This document shows positions 40,340-49,020 of a stretch of DNA of 64,000 nucleotides, piece by piece. The notes under the pieces are model-generated. The model did no database searches, was not told the origin of the DNA, and worked only from the letters and a program-made list of their open reading frames with translations. The first letter of the stretch is position 1. Each line of letters begins with the position of its first letter. Origin of the DNA: Australimonas brisbanensis (GTDB lineage Bacteria > Chloroflexota > Dehalococcoidia > Lucifugimonadales > Australimonadaceae). The translations under genes were made by a program, and so were the position numbers. The stretch is from NCBI GenBank assembly GCA_038147155.1, contig JAYQTA010000003.1, forward strand, positions 236,929 to 300,928. Reading direction: 5' to 3'.

Positions 40340-40867
40340 GTGGGTGTCCTCTCCTCTCAGCAGATACGCGCGCTCCTGGCCACGGATCCGCCTCTGGTGG
40401 GTGGCGTGGGTGAACTGGACGTTCAACTCCAGCCCAACGGTTTCGACCTGCGCGTGGAGTCGGTGGCCGCCTTCACCGACGGCGGGCAGGTGGGGGCGAG
40501 CGATGCGGACCGGCGTCTCGCAACCACCCGTGACCTGGACTGGGGCACCGATGGCTATCTGGACTTGGCCCCCGGCGTCTACCTGGCGCGCCTGACCGAG
40601 ACGGTCGCCCTGCCCGCGGGGGTGATGGCGCTGGCCAAGCCGCGCTCCTCGCTGCTCCGGTGCGGGGTGGCGGTGCACAACGCGGTGTGGGACGCGGGCT
40701 ACGCCGGGCGTTCCCAGGTGCAGTTGGCCGTGTACAACCCCGCCGGATTCCGGCTGGGCCGGGGGGCACGCATCGTGCAGATGGTGTTCATGACACTGGA
40801 GGAGGCCACCGAGCGCCTCTACGCAGGTCGTTACCAGGGCGAGGGTCTTTCAGGAGGAGCGGGATGA
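40340..40867 (+). CDS. dCTP deaminase/dUTPase-family protein
   Basis: The 175-aa trimeric-fold enzyme would deaminate dCTP or hydrolyse dUTP. It shows KPRSSLLRCGV (the phosphate-binding RSS motif), VWDAGYAGRSQVQLAVYNP and a C-terminal RIVQMVFM strand. GTG 40340 is behind GAGGTG and gives the expected N-terminus (VGVLSSQQIRALL). Its TGA overlaps the ATG of the next gene (ATGA). Confidence 0.85.
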   Translation: MGVLSSQQIRALLATDPPLVGGVGELDVQLQPNGFDLRVESVAAFTDGGQVGASDADRRLATTRDLDWGTDGYLDLAPGVYLARLTETVALPAGVMALAKPRSSLLRCGVAVHNAVWDAGYAGRSQVQLAVYNPAGFRLGRGARIVQMVFMTLEEATERLYAGRYQGEGLSGGAG

Positions 40868-41985
40868 GCACCCGGCCCGACGTGGTCATCATCGGTGGCG
40901 GGGTCATGGGCTGCGCCACCGCCTACTTCCTGGCGACCCGGCATGGGTGCAGCGTGCAGGTGCTGGAGCGCGACGCCGTCGCCTCCGGGGCATCGGGCGG
41001 CGCGGCCGGTGAGCTGGGCGCCGTGGGGCGCCACCGCTTCTCCGCCGACTACACGGCGTTCATCCTGCGGGGCATCGCGCTGCATGACGAGCTGGAGCCG
41101 GAACTGCGCGCCGCCTCCGGCATCGACTACCGGCTGGGCGACATCCCGCTCCTGCGCCCCGCCTTCGATGACCATGAGGCGGCCGAACTGCGCGCGCAGA
41201 TGGCCTGGCAGCGCGAACTGGGCATGGACGTGACCTGGCACGACGAGCGCTCCGTCCATGCGCTGGGCACCTGGCTTGCCCCGGAGGCCATCGGCGGGGC
41301 GCTCACCATCGAGCGCCAGTTGGAGACCTACCCGTTCGCCCTGGCGCTGGCGGGTGCGGCGGAGAAGGCGGGCGTTACCTTCCGCACCGCCGAGGTGACG
41401 GGCCTACTGGGCGATGGTGTGGCACGCGGGGTGCGGGTGGGGAGCGAGCAGGTGGAGGCGGGGCAGGTGCTCATCGCCTCCGGCCCCTGGGCGGTGCACG
41501 CCGGGCCCTGGTTCGGCATGCAGTTGCCCGTCTACCCGCTGCGCGGACAGATCGTCCACGTGGACGTGCCCGCAGGCATGGACATGCCTACCCACGCCAT
41601 ATTCCACGAGTCCGGCTACGTACTCCCCAAGGCGGGGGGTGACCTGCTGGTGGGGACGACGCAGGAGGAGGCGGGGTTCGACACCACGCCCACCCTGGAG
41701 GCACAGAACGCCATCATGGAGGCGGTGGGTCGCTTGGCCCCTGCGGTGCTGGACGCGCCGATACGTGACCTGACGGCGTGCCTGCGCCCGGCGAGCCGGG
41801 ACGAACTGCCCATCATCGGCCCCGTGCCGGGGTGGGAGGGCCTGCACCTGTGCACGGGCCACTCCTACAAGGGCATCACCCTGGCGCTGGTGACGGGGCT
41901 GCACCTGGCCGAACTGATGGCCACGGGCTCATCGTCCCTCTCGCTGGAGCCCTTCTCCCCGGCACGGCTGACCGGGCTGGGCTAG
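40864..41985 (+). CDS. FAD-dependent amino acid oxidase-type enzyme (DAO family)
   Basis: The 373-aa flavoprotein has the dinucleotide motif IIGGGVMGCATAYFLA at the N-terminus and the DAO C-terminal segments DELPIIGPVP and GHSYKGITLALVTG. It resembles sarcosine, glycine or related amine oxidases. Overlap with the preceding gene and a one-nt gap to the amidase suggest co-transcription; amine plus amide breakdown would fit. The exact substrate is unknown. Confidence 0.88.
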   Translation: MSTRPDVVIIGGGVMGCATAYFLATRHGCSVQVLERDAVASGASGGAAGELGAVGRHRFSADYTAFILRGIALHDELEPELRAASGIDYRLGDIPLLRPAFDDHEAAELRAQMAWQRELGMDVTWHDERSVHALGTWLAPEAIGGALTIERQLETYPFALALAGAAEKAGVTFRTAEVTGLLGDGVARGVRVGSEQVEAGQVLIASGPWAVHAGPWFGMQLPVYPLRGQIVHVDVPAGMDMPTHAIFHESGYVLPKAGGDLLVGTTQEEAGFDTTPTLEAQNAIMEAVGRLAPAVLDAPIRDLTACLRPASRDELPIIGPVPGWEGLHLCTGHSYKGITLALVTGLHLAELMATGSSSLSLEPFSPARLTGLG

Positions 41986-41986
41986 C

Positions 41987-43429
41987 ATGCCGCCCGCGTC
42001 CCTCACCACTGCGACGGCGCTGGAACTGGCGGCGCTGGTCGGTGAGCGCCAGCTCTCCCCGGTGGAGGTGACGGGGCACTTCCTCGACCGCATCGCTACC
42101 TACGACTCCGAACTGGGCGCCTTCATCACCGTGGCGGCAGAGCAGGCGATGACCGCCGCTCACGCGGCGGAGCGTGCGCTGCTGGCGGGGGAGGAGCTGG
42201 GCCCCCTGGGTGGGGTGCCGGTGGGCGTGAAGGACCTCATCGCCACCAGGGGCATCCGCACCACCTACGGCTCCGCGCTCATGGCTCACTTCGTGCCCGA
42301 TGCGGACGATGTGCCCGCCGAGCGGGTGCGTCGTGCGGGGGCCATCATCGTGGGCAAGACCTCCACACCGGAGTACGGCTGGAAGGGCACCACGGAGAAC
42401 CTGGTCAGCGGGGTCACCCGCAACCCGTGGGACACGGCGCGGGTGGCGGGCGGCAGTTCCGGCGGGTCGGCGGCGGCTTTGGCCGCGCGTCTCGTGCCCC
42501 TGGCCACGGGCTCAGACGCAGGCGGGTCCATCCGCATCCCCGCCTCCTGCTGCGGGGTGTTCGGCATCAAGCCCACCTTCGGCCGCGTGCCCTCGGACTA
42601 CCGGCGCCAGACCGGCGGATGGGGCGCGCTCTCCCAGAACGGGGCCATGGCCCATACCGTGGCCGACGCCGCGCTGCTGCTGGGTGTGCTGGCGGGGCAC
42701 GACGAGCGCGACGCACGCTCGCTGCGTGAGAGCTCGGGCGACTACCTGGCCGCAGCGGCGCAGCCCACGGCGGCGGGCCTGCGCGTGGCCTGGGCCCCGG
42801 ACATGGATGGGGTGCCGGTGGATCCGCAGGTGCGCGAGGGGACGGCCCGCGCCATCGCGGTGCTGGAGGGGCTGGGGGCCGACGTGGAGGAGGCAGCCCC
42901 CTCCGTGGTGACCGCCGATGCCGTCTCCACCTGGGCGACGCTCTCCCTCACGGACCTGGCCGTGCACCTGGGCCCGGCCATCGCAGCGGGGAAGGGAGGG
43001 CTGCTGCCGCCCCGGCTGGTGCGCTGGCTGGAGGATGCCATGGCCTGGCCCGCAACGCGCTACGCCATGGCGCTGCGGGCGCTGGAGTGGCACCGCTCGC
43101 GCTTCATGGACTTCTTCGAGACGTACGACGTGTTGGTCATGCCCACGCTGGCGGTCCAACCGTTCCTCATCGACCAGCCGCCCACCCACATCGAGGGGCG
43201 CGAGGTGCATCCCTCCTGGGGCTACACGCCCTTCTGCGTCCACGCCAACCTCACGGGCCGCCCGGCGGTGTCCATCCCCTGTGAGCCGGGAGCCGACGGA
43301 TTGCCCATCGGCATCCAGCTGGTGGGCCGCCACGGGGGGGAGGAGACGCTGCTGCGCGTCAGCGCGGCGCTGGAGCAGGCGATGCCCTGGGCCGGGCGGG
43401 CCCCGCGCCGGTTCGTCGAGCCCCGCTAG
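41987..43429 (+). CDS. Amidase (amidase signature family)
   Basis: The 480-aa hydrolase has the Ser-cisSer-Lys catalytic set: Lys in GVPVGVKDL, AGGSSGGSAAALAA, and GSDAGGSIRIPASCCGVFG. It belongs to the GatA/AtzF/aryl amidase superfamily; no gatB or gatC is adjacent, so a catabolic amidase is more likely than the tRNA amidotransferase. The start ATG 41987 is one base after the upstream stop. Confidence 0.9.
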   Translation: MPPASLTTATALELAALVGERQLSPVEVTGHFLDRIATYDSELGAFITVAAEQAMTAAHAAERALLAGEELGPLGGVPVGVKDLIATRGIRTTYGSALMAHFVPDADDVPAERVRRAGAIIVGKTSTPEYGWKGTTENLVSGVTRNPWDTARVAGGSSGGSAAALAARLVPLATGSDAGGSIRIPASCCGVFGIKPTFGRVPSDYRRQTGGWGALSQNGAMAHTVADAALLLGVLAGHDERDARSLRESSGDYLAAAAQPTAAGLRVAWAPDMDGVPVDPQVREGTARAIAVLEGLGADVEEAAPSVVTADAVSTWATLSLTDLAVHLGPAIAAGKGGLLPPRLVRWLEDAMAWPATRYAMALRALEWHRSRFMDFFETYDVLVMPTLAVQPFLIDQPPTHIEGREVHPSWGYTPFCVHANLTGRPAVSIPCEPGADGLPIGIQLVGRHGGEETLLRVSAALEQAMPWAGRAPRRFVEPR

Positions 43430-43433
43430 CCCG

Positions 43434-43439
43434 TATACT
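43434..43439 (+). promoter_or_regulatory. -10-like TATACT before lgt
   Basis: TATACT follows the amidase stop; a transcript from here would have a leader of about 62 nt holding the GGAGG used for lgt. No clear -35. Confidence 0.35.
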
Positions 43440-43507
43440 TGCGGCACCGGCCCGCGCGCCGGTTGCATCCCAGGGACGCCGCCGATGACCGGCGGCGGAG
43501 GTGCGTC

Positions 43508-44401
43508 ATCGAGCTCACGTTCCAGGGCCTGCACCTGGGCCCCCTCTTCCTGCGCTGGTACGGCGTGCTCATCGTCTCCGGCCTGCTGGCCGGGTTGGTG
43601 CTGGCCCAGCGGGAGGCGCGCCGCCTGCATGAGAACCCGGAGCACGCCTCCAACATCGCCCTGCTGGGCGCGGTGTTCGGCATCATCGGCGCGCGCATCT
43701 ACCACGTGCTCGACCGCAACGAGTGGCCCTACTACGCGGCGAACCCCGGCAAGATCTTCGCCGTGTGGGAGGGGGGCATCGGCATCTACGGCGCGGTGAC
43801 TGGCGCCGTCGTTGCCCTGGTGAGCTACGTGTGGTGGGTGAACCGGCGCGCCGCCCAGCGCGGGGCTCCGCGATTGAGCATGCTGCGCTGGATGGACATC
43901 GGCATGCCTGCGTTCCTGCTCGGCCAGGCCATCGGCCGGTGGGGTAACTACTTCAACCATGAGCTGTTCGGCCCGCCCACTGACCTGCCCTGGGGCATCT
44001 TCATCCCTGTGGAGTTCAGGCCCAGCCAGTACCTGGCCTCCACCCACTTCCACCCGCTCTTCCTGTACGAGTCGCTGCTTTCCTTCGCGGGCGTGTTCGT
44101 CCTGCTGTGGGTGGCACGGCGCTTCGCACACCGGCTGCGGGTGGGCGACATCTTCCTGCTCTACTTCGTCTGGTACCCGGCGGAGCGGTTCGTCCTGGAG
44201 TTCCTGCGCACGGGGAACTGGAAGGTGGGCGCGTTGCCCATGGCGCAGGTGATCGGCGTCATCGCGGTGACGGCGGCCGTGGCGCTGATCTGGCGCTGGC
44301 GTGCGCGAGCGCCCATGACCACGCGCGTCGATGCGGCACCGCCGGCGGGGCCCCACGGGCCCTCGCGCAATGCGCGCCGCCGCAACGCCCGCCGGGGTTA
44401 G
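43508..44401 (+). CDS. lgt: Prolipoprotein diacylglyceryl transferase
   Basis: Lgt attaches diacylglycerol to the lipobox Cys of preprolipoproteins in the membrane. The protein has multiple membrane helices, the YGVLIVSG start segment, the signature HNEW-like region near LDRNEWPYY, GGIGIYGAV, and the Lgt signature GRWGNYFNHELFG. No ATG, GTG or TTG lies at the family N-terminus. A GGAGG points to ATC 43508 (297 aa); TTG 43439 would add 23 Arg-rich residues. It would process the lipoproteins at 5.2 and 63.5 kb. Confidence 0.9.
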   Translation: MELTFQGLHLGPLFLRWYGVLIVSGLLAGLVLAQREARRLHENPEHASNIALLGAVFGIIGARIYHVLDRNEWPYYAANPGKIFAVWEGGIGIYGAVTGAVVALVSYVWWVNRRAAQRGAPRLSMLRWMDIGMPAFLLGQAIGRWGNYFNHELFGPPTDLPWGIFIPVEFRPSQYLASTHFHPLFLYESLLSFAGVFVLLWVARRFAHRLRVGDIFLLYFVWYPAERFVLEFLRTGNWKVGALPMAQVIGVIAVTAAVALIWRWRARAPMTTRVDAAPPAGPHGPSRNARRRNARRG

Positions 44402-44404
44402 CGC

Positions 44405-46252
44405 CTACTCGACTGTGACGGACTTGGCCAGGTTGCGCGGCTGATCCACGTCGTTGCCCAGCGCTTCGGCCAGGTGGTAGGCCAGCAGTTGCGCGGGCAC
44501 CACCGCCGCCAGCGGGGCCAGCAGGGGCGGGCAGGGCGGCACCCACAGCACCTCGTCCGCCGCCGCTGCGGCCTCGGCGTCACCCTCGGTGGCAATGACC
44601 AGCACCGGGCCCCCGCGCGCGTGCACCTCGGCCAGGTTGGCCAGCATCTTGGCGTGCAGGCCATCGCGCAAGGCGAAGGCCACCGTGGGCGTCTCGGCGT
44701 CCACCAGGGCGATGGGGCCGTGCTTCATCTCTGCGGCGGCCATCCCCTCGGCGTGGACGTAGGAGATCTCCTTGAGCTTGAGCGCACCCTCCCGGGCGAT
44801 GGGCTCGAGCAGCCCACGGCCCAGGAACAGGAACCTCCGCGCGTGCAGGAAGCGGGCCACCAGGCGGGGGTAGGCGGCCTCGTTCAACGCCAGCGCATCG
44901 CCCACGAGCGCGGGCAGCCGGGCGGCCGTCTCCACCAGTTCTGCGGTGCCCGCCGCGTCCAGCGCGCCGCGCGCGGAGCCGATGGCCCCGGCCAGCAGCA
45001 GCATCGTCTCCACCGAGGTGATGAAGGTCTTCGATGACGCGACGCCCACCTCCTGGCCGGCGTGCATCAGGAGTGTGCCCTCGGCCATGCGGGTGGCCTG
45101 GGAGTTGGCGGTGTTGGTGATGGCGATGGTGCGCGCCCCTGCGCGCCGGGCCAGGGCCAGGGCCTCCAGGGTGTCGGCGGTCTCGCCCGACTGGGTCACG
45201 GCCACCACGAGCGTGGCAGGGCCCACCACCGGGTCTCGGTAGCGGAACTCGGCGGCGTTCTCCGCCACTGCGGGGATGCGGGCCAGCGCCTCGATGTAGC
45301 GCGCGCCCAGCATGGCCGCATTGAGGCTGGTGCCCATGCCCAGCAGCACCGCGCGGTCCACCGCGCGCAGCACCTCGGGGCCGAAGGGCAGCTCCCCCAG
45401 GCTCACCCCGGGCGGGTCGAAGGCCAGGCGCCCGCGCAGGGCACTGGTGGCTGACTCGGGCTGCTCGAAGATCTCCTTGAGCATGAAGTGCTTGTAGCCG
45501 CCCTTGGCGGCCGCCTGCTCACCGGGCTCCACCGTGCGCGGGGCCGCCGCCACGGGCTCACCCTCCAGCGTGGAGACGGTGCAGCCACCGGGCGTGACCA
45601 CCGCCATCTGTCCCGGTTCGAGGAAGGTGACGGAGTGGGTGAAGGGGGTGAGCGCAGTCAGGTCAGAGGCGACCAGGCTCGCACCGGAGGCATGGCCCAC
45701 CAGCGCGCCGCCCGCGTGGCCGATACGCAGCGCCACCAGCGTGCCGGGCGTGTCCGCGTGCATGCAGACGATGGCGTGCGCGCCGCGCAGCTCCAGCGCC
45801 ATGCGGCGGACGGCCTCAGGGAATGAGGCGCCCTGGTCCAGGTGCCATGCGATGAGGTTGGGGATCACCTCGGTGTCGGTGGCGGAGGAGAACGCGTAAC
45901 CCGCGTCCACCAACCGATCACGCAGTTCGGTGTGGTTCTCCACGATTCCGTTGTGCACCGCCACCACGCGCCCGGCGGCGTCGGTGTGGGGGTGGGCGTT
46001 GGCATCGGACGGGGCGCCGTGGGTGGCCCAGCGGGTGTGGCCCACGCCGCTGGTGCCCGCGGCGGGCTCGCGCTCCACCAGCGCCGCCAGGTTGCCGATG
46101 CGCCCGGCGGCCTTGCGAACCGTCAGCGCGCCAGCGGGGGAGCGCAGGGCGATGCCCGCGCTGTCGTAGCCGCGGTAGGCGAGCCGCTCCAGTCCCGCCA
46201 GCAGCAGCGGGGCGGCCTCATCGCGGCCGGTGTAGCCCAAGATGCCGCACAT
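44405..46252 (-). CDS. glmS: Glutamine--fructose-6-phosphate aminotransferase
   Basis: The 615-aa enzyme makes glucosamine-6-phosphate for cell wall precursors. It has the N-terminal glutaminase domain with nucleophile Cys2 (MCGILGY) and RWATHG, then two SIS isomerase domains (GMGTSLNAAMLGARY, TQSGETADT) and the terminal PRNLAKSVTVE. GGAGG precedes ATG 46252. It is the last gene of the leftward rpiB-tal-gnd-glmS set. No glmS ribozyme is evident in the short gap upstream. Confidence 0.96.
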   Translation of the reverse strand: MCGILGYTGRDEAAPLLLAGLERLAYRGYDSAGIALRSPAGALTVRKAAGRIGNLAALVEREPAAGTSGVGHTRWATHGAPSDANAHPHTDAAGRVVAVHNGIVENHTELRDRLVDAGYAFSSATDTEVIPNLIAWHLDQGASFPEAVRRMALELRGAHAIVCMHADTPGTLVALRIGHAGGALVGHASGASLVASDLTALTPFTHSVTFLEPGQMAVVTPGGCTVSTLEGEPVAAAPRTVEPGEQAAAKGGYKHFMLKEIFEQPESATSALRGRLAFDPPGVSLGELPFGPEVLRAVDRAVLLGMGTSLNAAMLGARYIEALARIPAVAENAAEFRYRDPVVGPATLVVAVTQSGETADTLEALALARRAGARTIAITNTANSQATRMAEGTLLMHAGQEVGVASSKTFITSVETMLLLAGAIGSARGALDAAGTAELVETAARLPALVGDALALNEAAYPRLVARFLHARRFLFLGRGLLEPIAREGALKLKEISYVHAEGMAAAEMKHGPIALVDAETPTVAFALRDGLHAKMLANLAEVHARGGPVLVIATEGDAEAAAAADEVLWVPPCPPLLAPLAAVVPAQLLAYHLAEALGNDVDQPRNLAKSVTVE

Positions 46253-46329
46253 GGTCGCCTCCTAGAGCGAGCGTACCAGAGGGCGTGCAGGCCGGGAACG
46301 CGCTTGGCGCGCGCCCCAGGCGAGATGGG

Positions 46330-47235
46330 CTAGATGCGCCGGCGCACGGGGTGGCCGCCGAACTGGCGGCGCATGGCGGCCAGCAGCTTGAACCCGAATG
46401 CATCGGACTGGCGGGAGCGGAAGCGGGCCTGCAGGGCCATGGAGATGACGGGGATCGGCACGGCCAATTCCACCGACTCCTCCACCGTCCAGCGCCCCTC
46501 GCCGGAGTCCTCCACCCAGGGCTGGATGTCACCCAGGTCATCATCCTCGGACAGGGCCTGTGCGGTCAGGTCCAGCAGCCAGGAGCGTATTACGCTCCCG
46601 TGGCGCCACAGCTCGGAGACCTGCGCCACGTCCAGGTTGAACTCTCCCTTGGCGCGCAGGAGCTCGAACCCCTCGGCGTAGGCCTGCATCAATCCGTACT
46701 CGATACCGTTGTGAATCATCTTGGCGTAGTGTCCCGCGCCCAGGGCCCCCACGTGGGCGAAGCCTTGCTCGGTGGCGGCCAGGGAGCGCAGCGCGGGCGT
46801 CACCTGGGCCACCTGCTCCGTGGTGCCCCCCGCCATGATACAGTAGCCCTCGGTCAGGCCCCACACGCCGCCGGAGACGCCCACGTCCACCAGGCCGATG
46901 CCGCGGTGCTGGAGCTCGGCTCCCCGGCGCTGGCTATCGCGGTAGTGGGTGTTGCCGCCGTCCACCACCACATCCCCCCGTTCCAGCACGTCGGCCAGGG
47001 CTGCGATGGTGCCCTCGGTGGGGTTCCCCGACGGCACCATCACCCACACCGAGCGAGGGGCGGCGAGCGTCTCGGCCAGGTGCTCCAGGGAGTTGGCCGA
47101 CTCCAGCCCCCGCCCGGCGGCGGCATCGCGCGCGTCCGGGTCGCGGTCGTAGCAGACCACCCGGTGTCCCGCCTGGTGCAGCCGCTCGGCCATGTTGCCG
47201 CCCATGCGGCCCAGCCCGACCATGCCGATGTCCAC
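46330..47235 (-). CDS. gnd: 6-phosphogluconate dehydrogenase, decarboxylating (short type)
   Basis: The 301-aa enzyme oxidises 6-phosphogluconate to ribulose-5-phosphate. It has the Rossmann motif MVGLGRMGGNMAERL, DGGNTHYRDS, GVSGGVWGL and the catalytic Lys region GHYAKMIHNGIEYG. The short length matches the YqeC/GndA-type rather than the 470-aa form. GTG 47235 is behind GGAGGAG. It sits between transaldolase and glmS genes, in a pentose-phosphate operon. Confidence 0.93.
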   Translation of the reverse strand: MDIGMVGLGRMGGNMAERLHQAGHRVVCYDRDPDARDAAAGRGLESANSLEHLAETLAAPRSVWVMVPSGNPTEGTIAALADVLERGDVVVDGGNTHYRDSQRRGAELQHRGIGLVDVGVSGGVWGLTEGYCIMAGGTTEQVAQVTPALRSLAATEQGFAHVGALGAGHYAKMIHNGIEYGLMQAYAEGFELLRAKGEFNLDVAQVSELWRHGSVIRSWLLDLTAQALSEDDDLGDIQPWVEDSGEGRWTVEESVELAVPIPVISMALQARFRSRQSDAFGFKLLAAMRRQFGGHPVRRRI

Positions 47236-47258
47236 GAGGCTCCTCCCTGTTGCCGACC

Positions 47259-48380
47259 TCAGCGCCCCCCCAGGGTGGCGCGGCGCGCTTCGATGCTCTC
47301 TAGCACGCTGCGGTAGGAGGCCCCGAAGGCGCCCAGACCCTCCACCAGCAGCCGGTCCGTCACGGCGTCCATGTCCACGCCCGCCCGGGCCAGCGCCTCC
47401 AGTTGCGCCACCCCTTGGGCCACGGCACGTGGTGTCAGGGCAACGGCGTCGGCCCCGTGGTCGAGCACCGCGTCCAGCGTCGCAGGCGGGACGGTGTTCA
47501 CGGTGTCGGGGCCGATGAGCCCGTCCACGTAGAAGGTGTCCGGGAGGGACGGGTCCTTGGTCGAGGTGGACGCCCACAGCGGGCGCTGCACCCGCGCCCC
47601 GCGCGCGGCCAGAGCCGCGAAGCGTGGCCCTCCGAACAGCTCCCCGAACACGCCGTAGGCGGCGCGCGCGTTGGCCGTGGCGGCGGTGCCCACCAGGGCC
47701 TCCAGCCCTGCCTCCCCGGCCGTGATGCGCCTGCGCAGGCTGGCGTCCACAGCGGTGTCCACCCGGCTCACGAAGAAGGAGGCGACGGAGGCCAGGGAGC
47801 TCAGGTCGCCGCCCGCCCGGGCGCGCTCCTCCAGCCCCGCAAGGTACGCCTCCGCCACGGCCCGGTAGGTGTCCAGGGCGAAGATGAGGGTGACGTTGAC
47901 GTTCACCCCCGCCGCCGTGAGCTGGCGGAACGCCTCCACGCCCGCGGGGGTGGCGGGAACCTTGATCATCACGTTGGGGCGGCCGATCTCCCGCACCAGG
48001 CGCTGGGCCTCCCGCACAGTGGGGCGCGCATCATCGGCCAGGGGAGGAGGCAGTTCCAGCGAGACGTGGCCGTCGCGTCCATCGGTGGCATCGAACACGC
48101 CCCGGAGCACGTCGGCCGCGCCCTGGATGTCCTCGGCGGCCATGCGCTCGAAGGCGGCCTCGGTGCCCAGCCCCTCGGCCATCAGCTCAGCCAGGGGGGC
48201 ATCGTACTCGCCGTCCTCGGACAGCGCCTTCTCGAAGATGGTGGGGTTGGAGGTGAGCCCGCTCACCCCCGCCTGCACCAGGGCGCGCAGCGCGCCGGTG
48301 GTGAGCATGGAGCGGCGGATGTTGTCGATCCACACCGACTGGCCGCTGGCCTGGATCCGCTGGACGGTGGTCTCGCCCAT
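47259..48380 (-). CDS. tal: Transaldolase
   Basis: The 373-aa enzyme moves a dihydroxyacetone unit between sugar phosphates. It has SNPTIFEKA near the N-terminus, NVMIKVPAT and the Schiff-base Lys in WASTSTKDPSLPD. Its length places it with the actinobacterial/cyanobacterial TalB-like long family. It lies 23 nt upstream of gnd and 26 nt downstream of rpiB on the same strand. Confidence 0.95.
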   Translation of the reverse strand: MGETTVQRIQASGQSVWIDNIRRSMLTTGALRALVQAGVSGLTSNPTIFEKALSEDGEYDAPLAELMAEGLGTEAAFERMAAEDIQGAADVLRGVFDATDGRDGHVSLELPPPLADDARPTVREAQRLVREIGRPNVMIKVPATPAGVEAFRQLTAAGVNVNVTLIFALDTYRAVAEAYLAGLEERARAGGDLSSLASVASFFVSRVDTAVDASLRRRITAGEAGLEALVGTAATANARAAYGVFGELFGGPRFAALAARGARVQRPLWASTSTKDPSLPDTFYVDGLIGPDTVNTVPPATLDAVLDHGADAVALTPRAVAQGVAQLEALARAGVDMDAVTDRLLVEGLGAFGASYRSVLESIEARRATLGGR

Positions 48381-48406
48381 GGGCTGCTCCTGAGTGGGGA
48401 CGGGCG

Positions 48407-48883
48407 CTAGGGGCGGGCGCCCTGGAGGGATGCGGCCTCGATGGCCTTCACCTTGTTGAGCCGGCGGACGTGGCGCTCGTCGTGGGTGAAGGAGGCGCCC
48501 ACGAAGGCCGCCAGCACCTCCTTGGCGACCTCAGGGCCGATGACCCGCCCGCCCATGCAGAGCACGTTCATGTCGTCGTGCTCGACGCCCTGGTGGGCGG
48601 AGTAGGTGTCGTGGCACATGGCCGCCCGCACCCCGGCCACCTTGTTGGCGGCGATGGAGGCGCCAACGCCCGACCCGCACACGATGACCCCGCGCTCCGC
48701 GGCGCCGTCAGCCACGGCGTGGGCCACCTGGGCAGCGAAGTCAGGGTAGTCGTCCTGGGCATCGTAGGTGTGGGCTCCTAGGTCGAGCACCACGTGGCCC
48801 CACGCGCTCAGCCACGAGGAGACCTCCTCCTTCATGGCGAGGCCCGCGTGATCGGCGCCGATCGCGATGTGCAACGCGCTCAC
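48407..48883 (-). CDS. rpiB: Ribose-5-phosphate isomerase B
   Basis: The 158-aa RpiB/LacAB-family enzyme interconverts ribose-5- and ribulose-5-phosphate. It has IAIGADHAGLAMKEEV at the start, the catalytic Cys in IVCGSGVGASIAANK and the His in AMCHDTYSA. GTG 48883 gives the family N-terminus, though its Shine-Dalgarno is weak; ATG 48907 would add eight residues. It heads the leftward rpiB-tal-gnd-glmS set and is divergent from yvcK. Confidence 0.92.
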   Translation of the reverse strand: MSALHIAIGADHAGLAMKEEVSSWLSAWGHVVLDLGAHTYDAQDDYPDFAAQVAHAVADGAAERGVIVCGSGVGASIAANKVAGVRAAMCHDTYSAHQGVEHDDMNVLCMGGRVIGPEVAKEVLAAFVGASFTHDERHVRRLNKVKAIEAASLQGARP

Positions 48884-49020
48884 TCCCGCCGGGCCTCGCC
48901 CGGCCATCCATGCCCGCACGTGGCGGCACGGCCACGATAGCAAAGGGCGCGCTGGGGTGTAAATCGAGCCGTGAGCGCTTTCCTTCCCCACTCGCGGGGG
49001 CTACGCTAGGCGTACCCGTC

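Noticed and set aside
46253..46329. glmS ribozyme
   Set aside because: The gap upstream of glmS is only 77 nt and lacks the ribozyme core sequence.
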